This document shows, piece by piece, positions 1 to 7,058 of a DNA stretch of 13,103 nt. Made by a program: the position numbers and the translations under genes. This stretch comes from SFTJ01 sp051871555 (GTDB lineage: Bacteria > Bacteroidota > Bacteroidia > Bacteroidales > Muribaculaceae). Location: NCBI GenBank assembly GCA_051871555.1, contig JBJECZ010000211.1, positions 1 to 13,103 of the forward strand, written 5' to 3'. How positions within the stretch are numbered: the first letter of the stretch is position 1; the number at the start of each line of letters is the position of its first letter. The notes beneath the pieces were generated by a model. It did no database searches, was not told the DNA's origin, and was given only the letters and a program-made list of their open reading frames with translations.

Positions 1-572
1 TGGTGCTAATCGACTCGGTGAGCAAACGCTACTCGGAGTGCGGCATACGCATCGGCGCACTCATCACCAAAAATCAGGCAGTGCGCGAAACGGTGATGAA
101 GTTCTGTCAGGCGCGCCTCAGCCCGCCTCTAATCGGTCAGATTATTGCCGAGGCATCGATTGAAGGCACCGAAGCCTATTCTCGCGAGGTTTACGAGGAA
201 TACACCGAACGACGCAAATGCCTCATCGACGGCGTGAACCGCATCCCGGGGTGCTACACGCCCATACCGATGGGTGCATTCTACACTGTAGCGAAGTTGC
301 CCGTTGACGATGCCGAACGCTTTTGCGCCTGGTGCCTCGAGGAGTTTCGATATAGCGACGACAAGACTGCCACAATGCACATTTCAAGCAGCAATCCTCA
401 GACGCCTATTGGCGAAACCATCATGATGGCTCCTGCTGCGGGATTCTACACCAATCCCGAACTTGGCAAGGACCAGGTGCGACTGGCATACGTGCTTTGC
501 AAAGACGACTTGCGCCGTGCCATAATGATTCTCGAGAAAGCGCTCGAAGCCTATAACAGCATACGCAAATAA
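1..572 (+). CDS. class I/II PLP aminotransferase, C-terminal part
   Basis: This is the C-terminal 190 or so residues of a fold-type-I PLP aminotransferase (aspartate aminotransferase-like); the gene begins left of the window. The fragment opens with the Schiff-base lysine block S-V-S-K-R-Y followed by C-G-I-R-I-G, which is the usual S-x-S-K-x(5)-G-x-R-x-G signature of class I/II aminotransferases. The later G-A-F-Y and the C-terminal V-R-L-A-Y stretch (the arginine that holds the substrate carboxylate lies in such an R-L/I-x-x segment) fit the small domain. The GTG near the left edge is inside the active-site motif and cannot be the real start. The gene runs opposite to the polysaccharide operon and is probably a core amino-acid metabolism gene that borders the variable locus. 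Substrate cannot be told from this part. Confidence 0.88.
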   Translation, partial: VLIDSVSKRYSECGIRIGALITKNQAVRETVMKFCQARLSPPLIGQIIAEASIEGTEAYSREVYEEYTERRKCLIDGVNRIPGCYTPIPMGAFYTVAKLPVDDAERFCAWCLEEFRYSDDKTATMHISSSNPQTPIGETIMMAPAAGFYTNPELGKDQVRLAYVLCKDDLRRAIMILEKALEAYNSIRK

Positions 573-574
573 AT

Positions 575-640
575 TGCCTGTCAGGCATAACGCAACATCC
601 GCCAACACCTTGATTATTCAGGCATTGGCGGATGTATATT
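575..640 (+). terminator. hairpin terminator between convergent genes
   Basis: A perfect 11-bp stem, ACATCCGCCAA at 595-605 and its complement at 625-635, encloses a 19-nt loop and is followed on the plus strand by the T-rich ATATTTTA. It lies just past the plus-strand aminotransferase stop and just past the minus-strand DegT gene stop (667), so it probably ends transcripts from both sides; the T-tract is only on the plus side. A small extra palindrome, TGCCT-GTC-AGGCA at 575-587, can also pair with 619-624 to give an alternative fold. Confidence 0.6.
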
Positions 641-666
641 TTATGACGTTGGTTAAACTCCGCTTA

Positions 667-1911
667 TTACACTATGTTTTGCTTGATGCAATCTACAATG
701 AAAGCGACATCATCATCGATAACCCACGGTCCGCTTGGCAGGCAAAGTCCGGTTTTAAACAGGCTTTCGCTCACGCCGTTTGTATATGCAGGCGCATCGG
801 CATAAACCGGCTGCAAGTGCATTGGCTTCCAAAGCGGGCGGCTCTCAATGCCTTCGGCTGCCAGTGCCAAACGCATAGCCTCAACATTTGCATTAGGTTC
901 GCATGCAGTGTGTGCCGACTCAGCAGCGTGCACAGTGCTTCCGGCTCCACCAATGGCGCCTTGTATGGTTTGAGCATAAGCATTCTCCTCACCCTTAACC
1001 TTTAAGTCGGGCGAGAGCACAATGGTGTTCAACCAATAGTTGCTATCGAACTCTGCCGAAGGGTTTTCGTGGAAGGTGATGCCCGGCACATGGGCAAACG
1101 CCTCTTTATAGAGCGCAGCAATGTGCTGATGATGGCGAATGTGGTCGGCGGCAATGGTCATCTGACCGCGACCAATGCCGGCACAAATATTGCTCATGCG
1201 ATAGTTATAGCCGATATGCTCGTGCTGATAGTAGGGATAAGCCTCACGCGCCTGTGTGGCATAGAACATAATCTGATTCTTGCTCTCGGCATCGGGGCAG
1301 ATGAGCGCACCGCCGCCGCTGGTGGTAATCATCTTGTTGCCGTTGAACGAAAGCACGCCGTAGCGCCCGAACGTGCCGCACACTTGACCATTATAACGGC
1401 TGCCAAAGCCCTCGGCGGCATCTTCCACCACCGGAATACCGTATTTGTCAGCCACAGCCATCACCTCTTTGAGTTTGGCAGGCATACCGTAGAGATAAAC
1501 CGGCACAATGGCTTTAGGCTTCTTGCCGGTGACGGCAATGCGCTCGGCAATGGCATGGTCGAGCAACTCGGGGTCGATGTTCCAAGTGTCGGGCTCGCTG
1601 TCGACAAGCACCGGGGTGGCGCCAAGATATTTTATCGGATTACATGAAGCGCAGAAAGTGAAACTTTGGCAAATCACCTCGTCGCCGGGACCCACGCCAA
1701 GCGCAATCAGCGCCAAATGCACCGCAGCCGTGCCGGCTGACAGCGCAACCACATGCTTGCCTTCGCCCACAAAGTGTTCGAGGTCAGCCTCAAAGCCGTT
1801 GACATTCGGCCCCAATGGCACCACCCAATTATCGGCAAAAGCCTCCTCGATATATTTCATTTCGTTGCCGCTCATGTGAGCCAGGCACAACAATATTTCC
1901 CTTTTAGCCAT
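667..1911 (-). CDS. PglE-like DegT/DnrJ/EryC1/StrS sugar aminotransferase
   Basis: A 414-residue PLP aminotransferase of the DegT family, predicted to convert a UDP-4-keto-6-deoxy-HexNAc to the 4-amino sugar in the cytoplasm. From memory it resembles Campylobacter PglE (UDP-N-acetylbacillosamine transaminase) along its whole length: H-M-S-G-N-E-M-K-Y-I-E-E near residue 12, P-L-G at 32-34, D164 for the PLP ring nitrogen, the PLP lysine K193 in S-F-N-G-N-K followed by T-T-S-G-G-G, the A-T-Q-A-R-E and H-I-G-Y-N-Y-R-M-S-N blocks, the late E-S-R-P-L-W-K-P-M-H motif and the ending C-L-P-S-G. The start is the ATG at 1911, 12 nt after the stop of the sugar-transferase stub upstream. It is the last gene of the minus-strand series. 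A different 4-keto sugar substrate (e.g. for legionaminic-type or fucosamine-type sugars) is possible. Confidence 0.87.
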   Translation of the reverse strand: MAKREILLCLAHMSGNEMKYIEEAFADNWVVPLGPNVNGFEADLEHFVGEGKHVVALSAGTAAVHLALIALGVGPGDEVICQSFTFCASCNPIKYLGATPVLVDSEPDTWNIDPELLDHAIAERIAVTGKKPKAIVPVYLYGMPAKLKEVMAVADKYGIPVVEDAAEGFGSRYNGQVCGTFGRYGVLSFNGNKMITTSGGGALICPDAESKNQIMFYATQAREAYPYYQHEHIGYNYRMSNICAGIGRGQMTIAADHIRHHQHIAALYKEAFAHVPGITFHENPSAEFDSNYWLNTIVLSPDLKVKGEENAYAQTIQGAIGGAGSTVHAAESAHTACEPNANVEAMRLALAAEGIESRPLWKPMHLQPVYADAPAYTNGVSESLFKTGLCLPSGPWVIDDDVAFIVDCIKQNIV

Positions 1912-1923
1912 AATACAATTTGT

Positions 1924-2067
1924 TTATATCATTTCGTTGTTATACTTCATCTTCTTCCCTATAATGGTGCAAACAATCATTTCAATATCTTTCACGAAAG
2001 AATAATTGTGCAGATAGTAGCGATTGATGCGCACCTTGTCGGGGTAAATCACCGTGTCGTTATAATA
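1924..2067 (-). pseudogene. 3' stub of a second bacterial sugar transferase (PGT)
   Basis: About 47 in-frame codons without their own credible start, ending in TAA 12 nt before the PglE-like gene. The peptide runs Y-Y-N-D-T-V-I-Y-P-D-K-V-R-I-N, then Y-Y-L-H-N-Y-S-F-V-K-D, then a C-T-I-I-G-K-K-M tail. This looks like the C-terminal end of a Bacteroidetes phosphoglycosyl transferase (bacterial sugar transferase family). The same spacing Y-x-x-N-x-S-F-x-x-D, followed by an I and a T-I, occurs at residues 161-178 of the intact PGT at 4248-4868, which supports the assignment from within the window. Its codons are GC-richer than the ATP-grasp gene that runs into it (GTG, CCC, GAC, AAG, GTG, CGC in a row). 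The ATP-grasp stop (2060-2062) lies just inside the stub, so the two meet at a sharp junction. I read it as the remnant of a resident PGT truncated by cassette replacement. Confidence 0.65.
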
Positions 2068-3061
2068 ATGGAAATTCGTTAGATAACAAATCGTTTTTGT
2101 GAGTAATAACAACATCATCATACATAAGCATAATTATATCCTCGTCGTATTGTCCGACAATTGATTTGTTCTCTATTCCATTAATGTTGTTGATTATGAG
2201 TTTAATAAAATCCACTCCGGCCCCATAGGCATGCAGATATGCACCTCCAAATCTTGGATTAATCTCGCTAAGGTAATATTCTCCCTCTTTTATGAAAAAA
2301 TCCATATCGCATGGACCATTCAGTTCAAGCACAGAGCACACTTCCTCAATAAAATCAAAAAGTTTCTGATCTTTAAAAGATATCGTTTTGTTAGCTCCGC
2401 CAATCCTGCTTTCAATCTTTTTCTTGCTGAAAGCAGCTACAGGTTTGTGACTAATGCAGTCTACATAGACATCTGCATCGCAATCGCCTCCTGTTTGTAA
2501 TTCTTGAATTATGTAATTATAGTTTCTGTCATTGAATTTTGCTACTGCCTCAGCCCAAGAATCAATTCGACCAACACCAACACTGCCGCTGCCACAAATA
2601 GGTTTCATAAATACGGGGAATTGAATTTCTCCTTTATCCAAACCGTCTTTGAAGCTTTCAAGAGAATTGTATGTGAGCACTGTATTAATACCTTTTGATG
2701 ATAAATATTTGAACATCTCATATTTGTCAAAACAAAGATGTGCAGTCCAAGCAGCTGGACATAGTGGAAGAATTCCTTTATTTATAAGCTCCTCTCGGTG
2801 TGCAGCAAGTAACTCTATTTCTGGATCTATGAGAGTAGTTATAGCTTTTACATTGCTTCTGCTACAAATGTTAATAATAGTATCAAAATAATTTGGAGAA
2901 TCAATGCGAGGCACTAAATATGCTTCATCACAAAAGAATAGTGCAGGGGCCACGGGACTAAGATCAACTCCGATAAGTTTGCCGCTATTCCCAATAGTTT
3001 CTTTGAAATTTTGTATGAGTTTTGCTCGTCTACCGACGCTACAGAATAATAAATTGTTCAT
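2060..3061 (-). CDS. ATP-grasp carboxylate-amine ligase
   Basis: A 333-residue ATP-grasp enzyme of the CarB/PylC-like kind. The N-terminal pre-ATP-grasp domain holds a Rossmann-type start (L-L-F-C-S-V-G-R-R, residues 4-12) and I-G-V-D at 30-33. The ATP-binding core follows: K153 in V-F-M-K-P, the glycine-rich loop G-S-G-S-V-G-V (157-163), the E-L-Q hinge near 187, and metal-binding E266 and N268 in S-E-I-N-P-R-F-G-G. Such enzymes activate a carboxylate as acyl phosphate and join it to an amine. The gene begins 6 nt after the decarboxylase-like gene, so the pair is surely co-transcribed. In a polysaccharide locus with a sugar 4-aminotransferase, a likely job is amide-linking an amino acid or related acid to an amino sugar or uronic acid; this is inferred. 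The gene is AT-rich, unlike the aminotransferase downstream. Confidence 0.85.
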   Translation of the reverse strand: MNNLLFCSVGRRAKLIQNFKETIGNSGKLIGVDLSPVAPALFFCDEAYLVPRIDSPNYFDTIINICSRSNVKAITTLIDPEIELLAAHREELINKGILPLCPAAWTAHLCFDKYEMFKYLSSKGINTVLTYNSLESFKDGLDKGEIQFPVFMKPICGSGSVGVGRIDSWAEAVAKFNDRNYNYIIQELQTGGDCDADVYVDCISHKPVAAFSKKKIESRIGGANKTISFKDQKLFDFIEEVCSVLELNGPCDMDFFIKEGEYYLSEINPRFGGAYLHAYGAGVDFIKLIINNINGIENKSIVGQYDEDIIMLMYDDVVITHKNDLLSNEFPLL

Positions 3062-3067
3062 TGTATA

Positions 3068-4261
3068 TTATATTAATGATTTGTTTATATAATCGTTTGC
3101 CGTAAGTCGTTCACGAATGATGGTAAACTGATGGTTATTCTGCAGATAAACAGTTGGAGCATAGCGGATGAACATGGGTGTTAGACAAAGAGTATAAGCG
3201 CCTACGTTATTAAACAATATTCTATCACCGATGCATAATAGAGGTTTATTATAGAGCGAATAGAGTCGGTCGTATTCTAAACAAGTACAACCGGAAACGA
3301 TTTGCTCTGCAACTCGAGAAGTATCGCAGTTATAATGCTCTTCTTGAAGATATGACGATTTTTTAAAGAAAGGATCAATGTCGTTTCTGGAACCATTGGT
3401 TGTAATAAACCAACGCTCTTTTTCGGTGTGTTTTACATCGATTACTTCACAAAGAAATTTAAATGAAGATGCCGCTATTGCATTGCCAGGCTCTACTATT
3501 ATATGGAGTTTTTCTAACCCAAAAGAGCTTAATACGTCGTAAAATGCATCGCTATACTCTTGAAACGAAGGTTTGTTTGGGAATGGTCCAAAGAAACCGC
3601 CACCGATATCAAGATAATCAATACATAATCTATATCTTTTGATGATATCGCATGCAAACGATATAGAGTTTCTGTAAAACCGAATACTACGGCTATGTGA
3701 TGTACGATGAATGTGAATTCCTGCAATTCTCACATTTTGAAGGCTGGAAATATATTCAACTGCATCCTCAAATTCAGACGTTTCAGTAGAGAAGCCGAAA
3801 CGACTATTGTCATTATCACCATACGCATCTTCTTCAGAGATTTTGCTGATGTTTAAATTCAATCGTAGCCCAATTGAGTATGATTGGTCCGATGAGAGCA
3901 ACTTTAACCATTCAAGTTCACGTTTAGACTCAACATTTACCATGGCGTTGTTAGAAACAGCATTTAAAAATGTTTCTTTTGATTTCATCGGTCCATTATA
4001 GATTATATGCTGGTCGATAAAACCGCATTTGTGAGCCAATTCATATTCATCAGAGGATACAACTTCGGCGAAAGCTCCATTCTTTTTTGCTAATGATAAA
4101 CAATAGGGTAAAGAATTGGTTTTTACCGAATAACCTATTGTAGCATTGCTAAAATTTTTGTTTAGAGCTAACTGAAATTCACTGATGCAGTTTGTGAATT
4201 CATCTCCGTTTAAAATGAAACAAGGCGTTTCGAGTTGATTGAATAATCTAGTTCTTTCCAT
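3068..4261 (-). CDS. PLP fold-type III decarboxylase-like enzyme (LysA/ODC family)
   Basis: A 397-residue alanine-racemase-fold enzyme related to diaminopimelate and ornithine decarboxylases. Visible landmarks: PLP lysine K47 in Y-S-V-K-T-N, H-I-H at 183-185 (stacks on PLP in this family), the phosphate-binding G-G-G at 220-222, E-P-G-N at 257-260, C327 in G-C-T-C-L-E-Y-D (the place of the catalytic Cys of the family's G-P-x-C-x-S-x-D motif) and G-A-Y at 354-356. All catalytic positions seem kept, so it is probably active. The residue after the Cys is Leu, whereas diaminopimelate decarboxylase has Glu there, so the substrate is probably not meso-diaminopimelate. I chose the ATG at 4261 (M-E-R-T-R-L), which overlaps the PGT stop by 14 nt. 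It sits between a PGT and an ATP-grasp ligase, which suggests that it supplies or trims an amino acid for glycan modification. Confidence 0.82.
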   Translation of the reverse strand: MERTRLFNQLETPCFILNGDEFTNCISEFQLALNKNFSNATIGYSVKTNSLPYCLSLAKKNGAFAEVVSSDEYELAHKCGFIDQHIIYNGPMKSKETFLNAVSNNAMVNVESKRELEWLKLLSSDQSYSIGLRLNLNISKISEEDAYGDNDNSRFGFSTETSEFEDAVEYISSLQNVRIAGIHIHRTSHSRSIRFYRNSISFACDIIKRYRLCIDYLDIGGGFFGPFPNKPSFQEYSDAFYDVLSSFGLEKLHIIVEPGNAIAASSFKFLCEVIDVKHTEKERWFITTNGSRNDIDPFFKKSSYLQEEHYNCDTSRVAEQIVSGCTCLEYDRLYSLYNKPLLCIGDRILFNNVGAYTLCLTPMFIRYAPTVYLQNNHQFTIIRERLTANDYINKSLI

Positions 4262-4868
4262 TAAATAGTGGTGCGGTGTATTCTTTGTTGTTGATAGTGT
4301 CATTTTCGATATCGGCTCGACCTACTACCTTCATTATTGTCTTGAGAATAATCTTGCAGTCTAAAGAGAAGGAAATATTGTCAACGTACCACACATCTAG
4401 TTCAAATTTTTTTGTCCAAGATAGATTATTCCTGCCATTGCATTGTGCCCAACCGGTGATTCCCGGACGAACATCATGGCGACGAGCTTGTTCCGAGCTA
4501 TATAAGGGCAAATATTGCACCAATAATGGTCGAGGACCAATTATAGCCATATCGCCTTTGAGAACATTTATTAATTGAGGTAATTCATCGAGACTAGTAT
4601 TCCTAATGAACTTGCCAAATTTCGTTATTCTCTGAATGTCGGGAAGTAACTTGCCGTCGTGCCCTTTTCGCTCGTTCATCGTTTTGAATTTGATGATTCT
4701 AAAAATCTTTCCTTTATATCCTGGCCTTTCTTGTAGGAAAAATGCGCCGGCGCCCTCATTGAAGAAAAGCAGCAGTAGAGTAATAATTAGTAGGATAGGC
4801 CAAATCATAAGAAGCACACAAAGCACTATGATAAAGTCTATAGCTCGTTTTATTCCGTGTTTATACAT
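4248..4868 (-). CDS. PglC-like phosphoglycosyl transferase (initiating sugar transferase)
   Basis: A monotopic phosphoglycosyl transferase that moves a sugar-1-phosphate from a UDP-sugar to undecaprenyl phosphate at the inner face of the membrane, the first step of lipid-linked glycan assembly. From the ATG at 4868 (M-Y-K-H-G-I-K-R) it has 206 residues, the size of minimal PglC. The re-entrant membrane helix spans about 8-37 with its kinking proline at P24; catalytic D94-E95 lies in S-L-D-E-L-P-Q-L; G-P-R-P follows at 111-114 and R-P-G-I-T-G-W-A-Q at 134-142. The C-terminus ends F-N-G-K-N, as I recall for Campylobacter PglC, which suggests a UDP-diNAc-bacillosamine-type substrate. An in-frame ATG at 4895, overlapping the SDR stop, would add 9 residues; frames open further to 5057 but only inside the SDR gene. 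Confidence 0.9.
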   Translation of the reverse strand: MYKHGIKRAIDFIIVLCVLLMIWPILLIITLLLLFFNEGAGAFFLQERPGYKGKIFRIIKFKTMNERKGHDGKLLPDIQRITKFGKFIRNTSLDELPQLINVLKGDMAIIGPRPLLVQYLPLYSSEQARRHDVRPGITGWAQCNGRNNLSWTKKFELDVWYVDNISFSLDCKIILKTIMKVVGRADIENDTINNKEYTAPLFNGKN

Positions 4869-4878
4869 TGGTTTTATA

Positions 4879-5916
4879 TTATTCTTTATAATCATCTTTT
4901 TTGCCCCAAAGTTGTGCCATTGGTTCTTCTTCCATTTCTCGTTTAAAGTCTCTGAGTTGTTCGATATAACTATATTGCGGTCGGTAGGAAGGGAAATCTT
5001 GGAAAGTTTTTGACATATCGAAGGCATTTTCGAGCGGATCAGGTTTGTCTTTGACATATATTATTTCTGAGGGCTTGTCTTTGGGAGAGAATACTTCGAT
5101 TATTCCCTTAATTTGCTCTTCTAATGTCACCTGCCAACCATTTCCACAGTTGTAGCATCCACCTGGTTTGTCGCTCTCAATGCAGCTTTGCACTAATCGC
5201 ACAAAATCTTTGATGTAGACCATCTCCTTGGCTTTCTTGCAATTGCCCCATATCTCTATAGGTAAACTCTTCATGGCTCTATCCATAAGCATCCTATATG
5301 GCATCATACGTCGCTTAAAATCAGCATAATGGTAAGGGTTGGGGTGATATTGATAGATGGTGAAGAATCGTAGTGCAAAATATTGAATTCCTATTTCAGC
5401 TTGATAGTGTTCCATAAGGTCGACTGCTGCATTTTTTGCAATAGTATACACTGCATGGTCACCGGTCAAGGGGAAATGGCGCGGTGCATCGGCAGGAATA
5501 ATACTGCCATTGTTGTGATATTTGGCCATATCACTCGGAGTCTGTGGAAAAACAATCTTTTTGCATTTACAAGTTTTCATATATTCCAAAACATTGAGCG
5601 TGCCTATTGTGATTGTCTCAAACAATTCGATTGGATTATATGCGTAGCGCGAAGGCAAAGAACTTGCGAAGTGGCATATTGCATAGATATCTTTATCGGG
5701 GAGTGCTTTGAAAGATTCTGGTTCGCGAATATCAACAGAATAATATGACATGCCGCGATTAGCGAAGAAATTGTTGTCAGATTGACGATGGCCAACTGCT
5801 ATTACATCATATCCTTGAGATTTAAGATGTATAGCAATGTATGCTCCAAGGTTTCCGGTCGCTCCAAATACTATTACTCTTTTCATCGTTTTATTTGTTG
5901 TTTGAATTCTTACCAT
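4879..5916 (-). CDS. NAD(P)-dependent epimerase/dehydratase (extended SDR)
   Basis: A nucleotide-sugar-modifying extended short-chain dehydrogenase of 345 residues (335 if it begins at the internal ATG at 5886). It shows the Rossmann motif G-A-T-G-N-L-G (18-24), an acidic V-D-I-R (61-64) near the adenine site, and the Y-x-x-x-K pair Y157/K161 in A-V-Y-T-I-A-K. The third catalytic residue is probably the Thr or Ser of P-Q-T-P-S-D (124-129), where family members usually have a Ser/Thr. The ATG at 5916 shares its A with the stop of the GT4 gene upstream (TAATG), typical of translational coupling, so I kept it; the ATG at 5886 sits just before the first beta strand and is also credible. GalE-type 4-epimerase, 4-reductase or dehydratase are all open. 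The gene is AT-rich and may mark the upstream edge of a transferred cassette. Confidence 0.82.
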   Translation of the reverse strand: MVRIQTTNKTMKRVIVFGATGNLGAYIAIHLKSQGYDVIAVGHRQSDNNFFANRGMSYYSVDIREPESFKALPDKDIYAICHFASSLPSRYAYNPIELFETITIGTLNVLEYMKTCKCKKIVFPQTPSDMAKYHNNGSIIPADAPRHFPLTGDHAVYTIAKNAAVDLMEHYQAEIGIQYFALRFFTIYQYHPNPYHYADFKRRMMPYRMLMDRAMKSLPIEIWGNCKKAKEMVYIKDFVRLVQSCIESDKPGGCYNCGNGWQVTLEEQIKGIIEVFSPKDKPSEIIYVKDKPDPLENAFDMSKTFQDFPSYRPQYSYIEQLRDFKREMEEEPMAQLWGKKDDYKE

Positions 5917-7058
5917 TATTTATCCTGTAGAATTTCTTTATAATAATCAAATAGGCATTGCTCCGCAAACGATTTTTCGAAACGCGACGCTATCATATCT
6001 CGAGCATTGGCTGCCATTTGTGCCACTTCGGCAGGAGCCTCGATAAAACGAAGCATTGCTGCATACAGTGCATCAGCATCACGCGGCGGCACAATCGTGC
6101 CGTTCTTACCTTCAACGATTATCTCGCGCGAACCATTAATGTCGGTCACTATCGACGGCAGCCCCATGGCTCCGGCTTCGAGCACCACGTTGGGAAAGCC
6201 TTCGCGATAGCTGGGGAAAACCAATGCATCGCTCGCAGCAAGCCACGGCCGCACATCGGCTTGACTGCCAACAGCTTCAATGGCTTCGTTCTGCTCAATA
6301 GTCTGCCTTGTTTGTGGGGAAACAGGGTCGAGGTTATCCTCAAAGCGCCCTACAAGTATCAATCGTGTGGCAGGCTCCTGTGCATGAAGCCGAGCGAAAG
6401 CCTGCACAAGTTCGTTTATTCCTTTATCACGCACCACACGACCGACAAACACAAACGTAAAGACCTCTGGTTGCATAATAGGCTTAGCTGCAGCCATTAC
6501 CTCGGGCGTGCAATTGTAATGCTGCATATCCACACCGCGCACATTGCCGTAGCCCAACACACGCAGCGGTTTGCGGGTGATGACGTAGTTTATCAAATCA
6601 TTCTTAACGCCTTCACCTTCGGGCACAATGTGCGTAGCACAAGCGCAGGTAATGCGGTCGGTGAGCATCAGTATTTTTTTCTTTAGCCCCGTAGCAGTAG
6701 GAAAGACCAAACCGGTGAAAGTGTGCAACCTTACAGGCACACGGCACACCCAAGCAGCAATCATACTCAGCAATCCCGCCTTGGGAGTGATGCTATGCAC
6801 CATATAGGGCCGCTCACGCCGGAACACCCTAATAAGCCCCAGCAATGAGCGCAAATCATGCAGCGGCGAAATAGGGCGACGCATAGCAACGCCCACAGCC
6901 CTCACGCCTTCACGTTGAGCCATTTCTTTCAGTTCGTCGTCGGGAGTCGACACAGCCACCACGTCGTAGGTTTGCGCCAACCGTCGCAACGTGCCGCGGC
7001 AAAAGGTGTTGAGCGAGGTCGACACCGTGCTGGTGCGTATTATCTTTTTTCTAAACAT
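5916..7058 (-). CDS. GT4 glycosyltransferase, CapM/PglA-like
   Basis: A 380-residue GT-B retaining glycosyltransferase. The N-terminal acceptor domain contains H-S-I-T-P-K-A-G-L-L (88-97) and H-T-F-T-G (112-116), seen in CapM-type GT4 enzymes of capsule loci. The C-terminal donor domain has F-V-G-R-V-V-R-D-K-G (204-213) and the E-x7-E pair E286/E294 in R-E-G-F-P-N-V-V-L-E, which binds the nucleotide-sugar. Its start overlaps the end of the previous GT4 gene by 19 nt and its stop overlaps the SDR start (TAATG), so it is tightly coupled on both sides. Being directly upstream of the PGT and SDR genes, it is a candidate for adding the second sugar to the undecaprenyl-linked primer; donor and acceptor are not known. 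Confidence 0.9.
   Translation of the reverse strand: MFRKKIIRTSTVSTSLNTFCRGTLRRLAQTYDVVAVSTPDDELKEMAQREGVRAVGVAMRRPISPLHDLRSLLGLIRVFRRERPYMVHSITPKAGLLSMIAAWVCRVPVRLHTFTGLVFPTATGLKKKILMLTDRITCACATHIVPEGEGVKNDLINYVITRKPLRVLGYGNVRGVDMQHYNCTPEVMAAAKPIMQPEVFTFVFVGRVVRDKGINELVQAFARLHAQEPATRLILVGRFEDNLDPVSPQTRQTIEQNEAIEAVGSQADVRPWLAASDALVFPSYREGFPNVVLEAGAMGLPSIVTDINGSREIIVEGKNGTIVPPRDADALYAAMLRFIEAPAEVAQMAANARDMIASRFEKSFAEQCLFDYYKEILQDK

Noticed and set aside
1069..1647. Plus-strand open frame of 192 codons
   Set aside because: Antisense to the PglE-like gene, whose motifs are clear along its entire length; the plus-strand peptide shows no family pattern.
1924..2121. 65-codon minus-strand frame as an intact small gene
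   Set aside because: Its first 18 or so codons lie inside the ATP-grasp gene and are low-complexity Leu-rich; only the last part resembles a protein family, so it is treated as a stub.
4869..5057. N-terminal extension of the PglC-like protein to 269 residues
   Set aside because: The extension lies within the SDR coding region and reads as a shadow frame; minimal PglC proteins begin right before the membrane helix, matching the ATG at 4868.
5958..6686. Plus-strand open frame of 242 codons
   Set aside because: Antisense shadow of the CapM/PglA-like GT4 gene, rich in Cys/His as expected for a reversed GC-rich frame; no domain seen.
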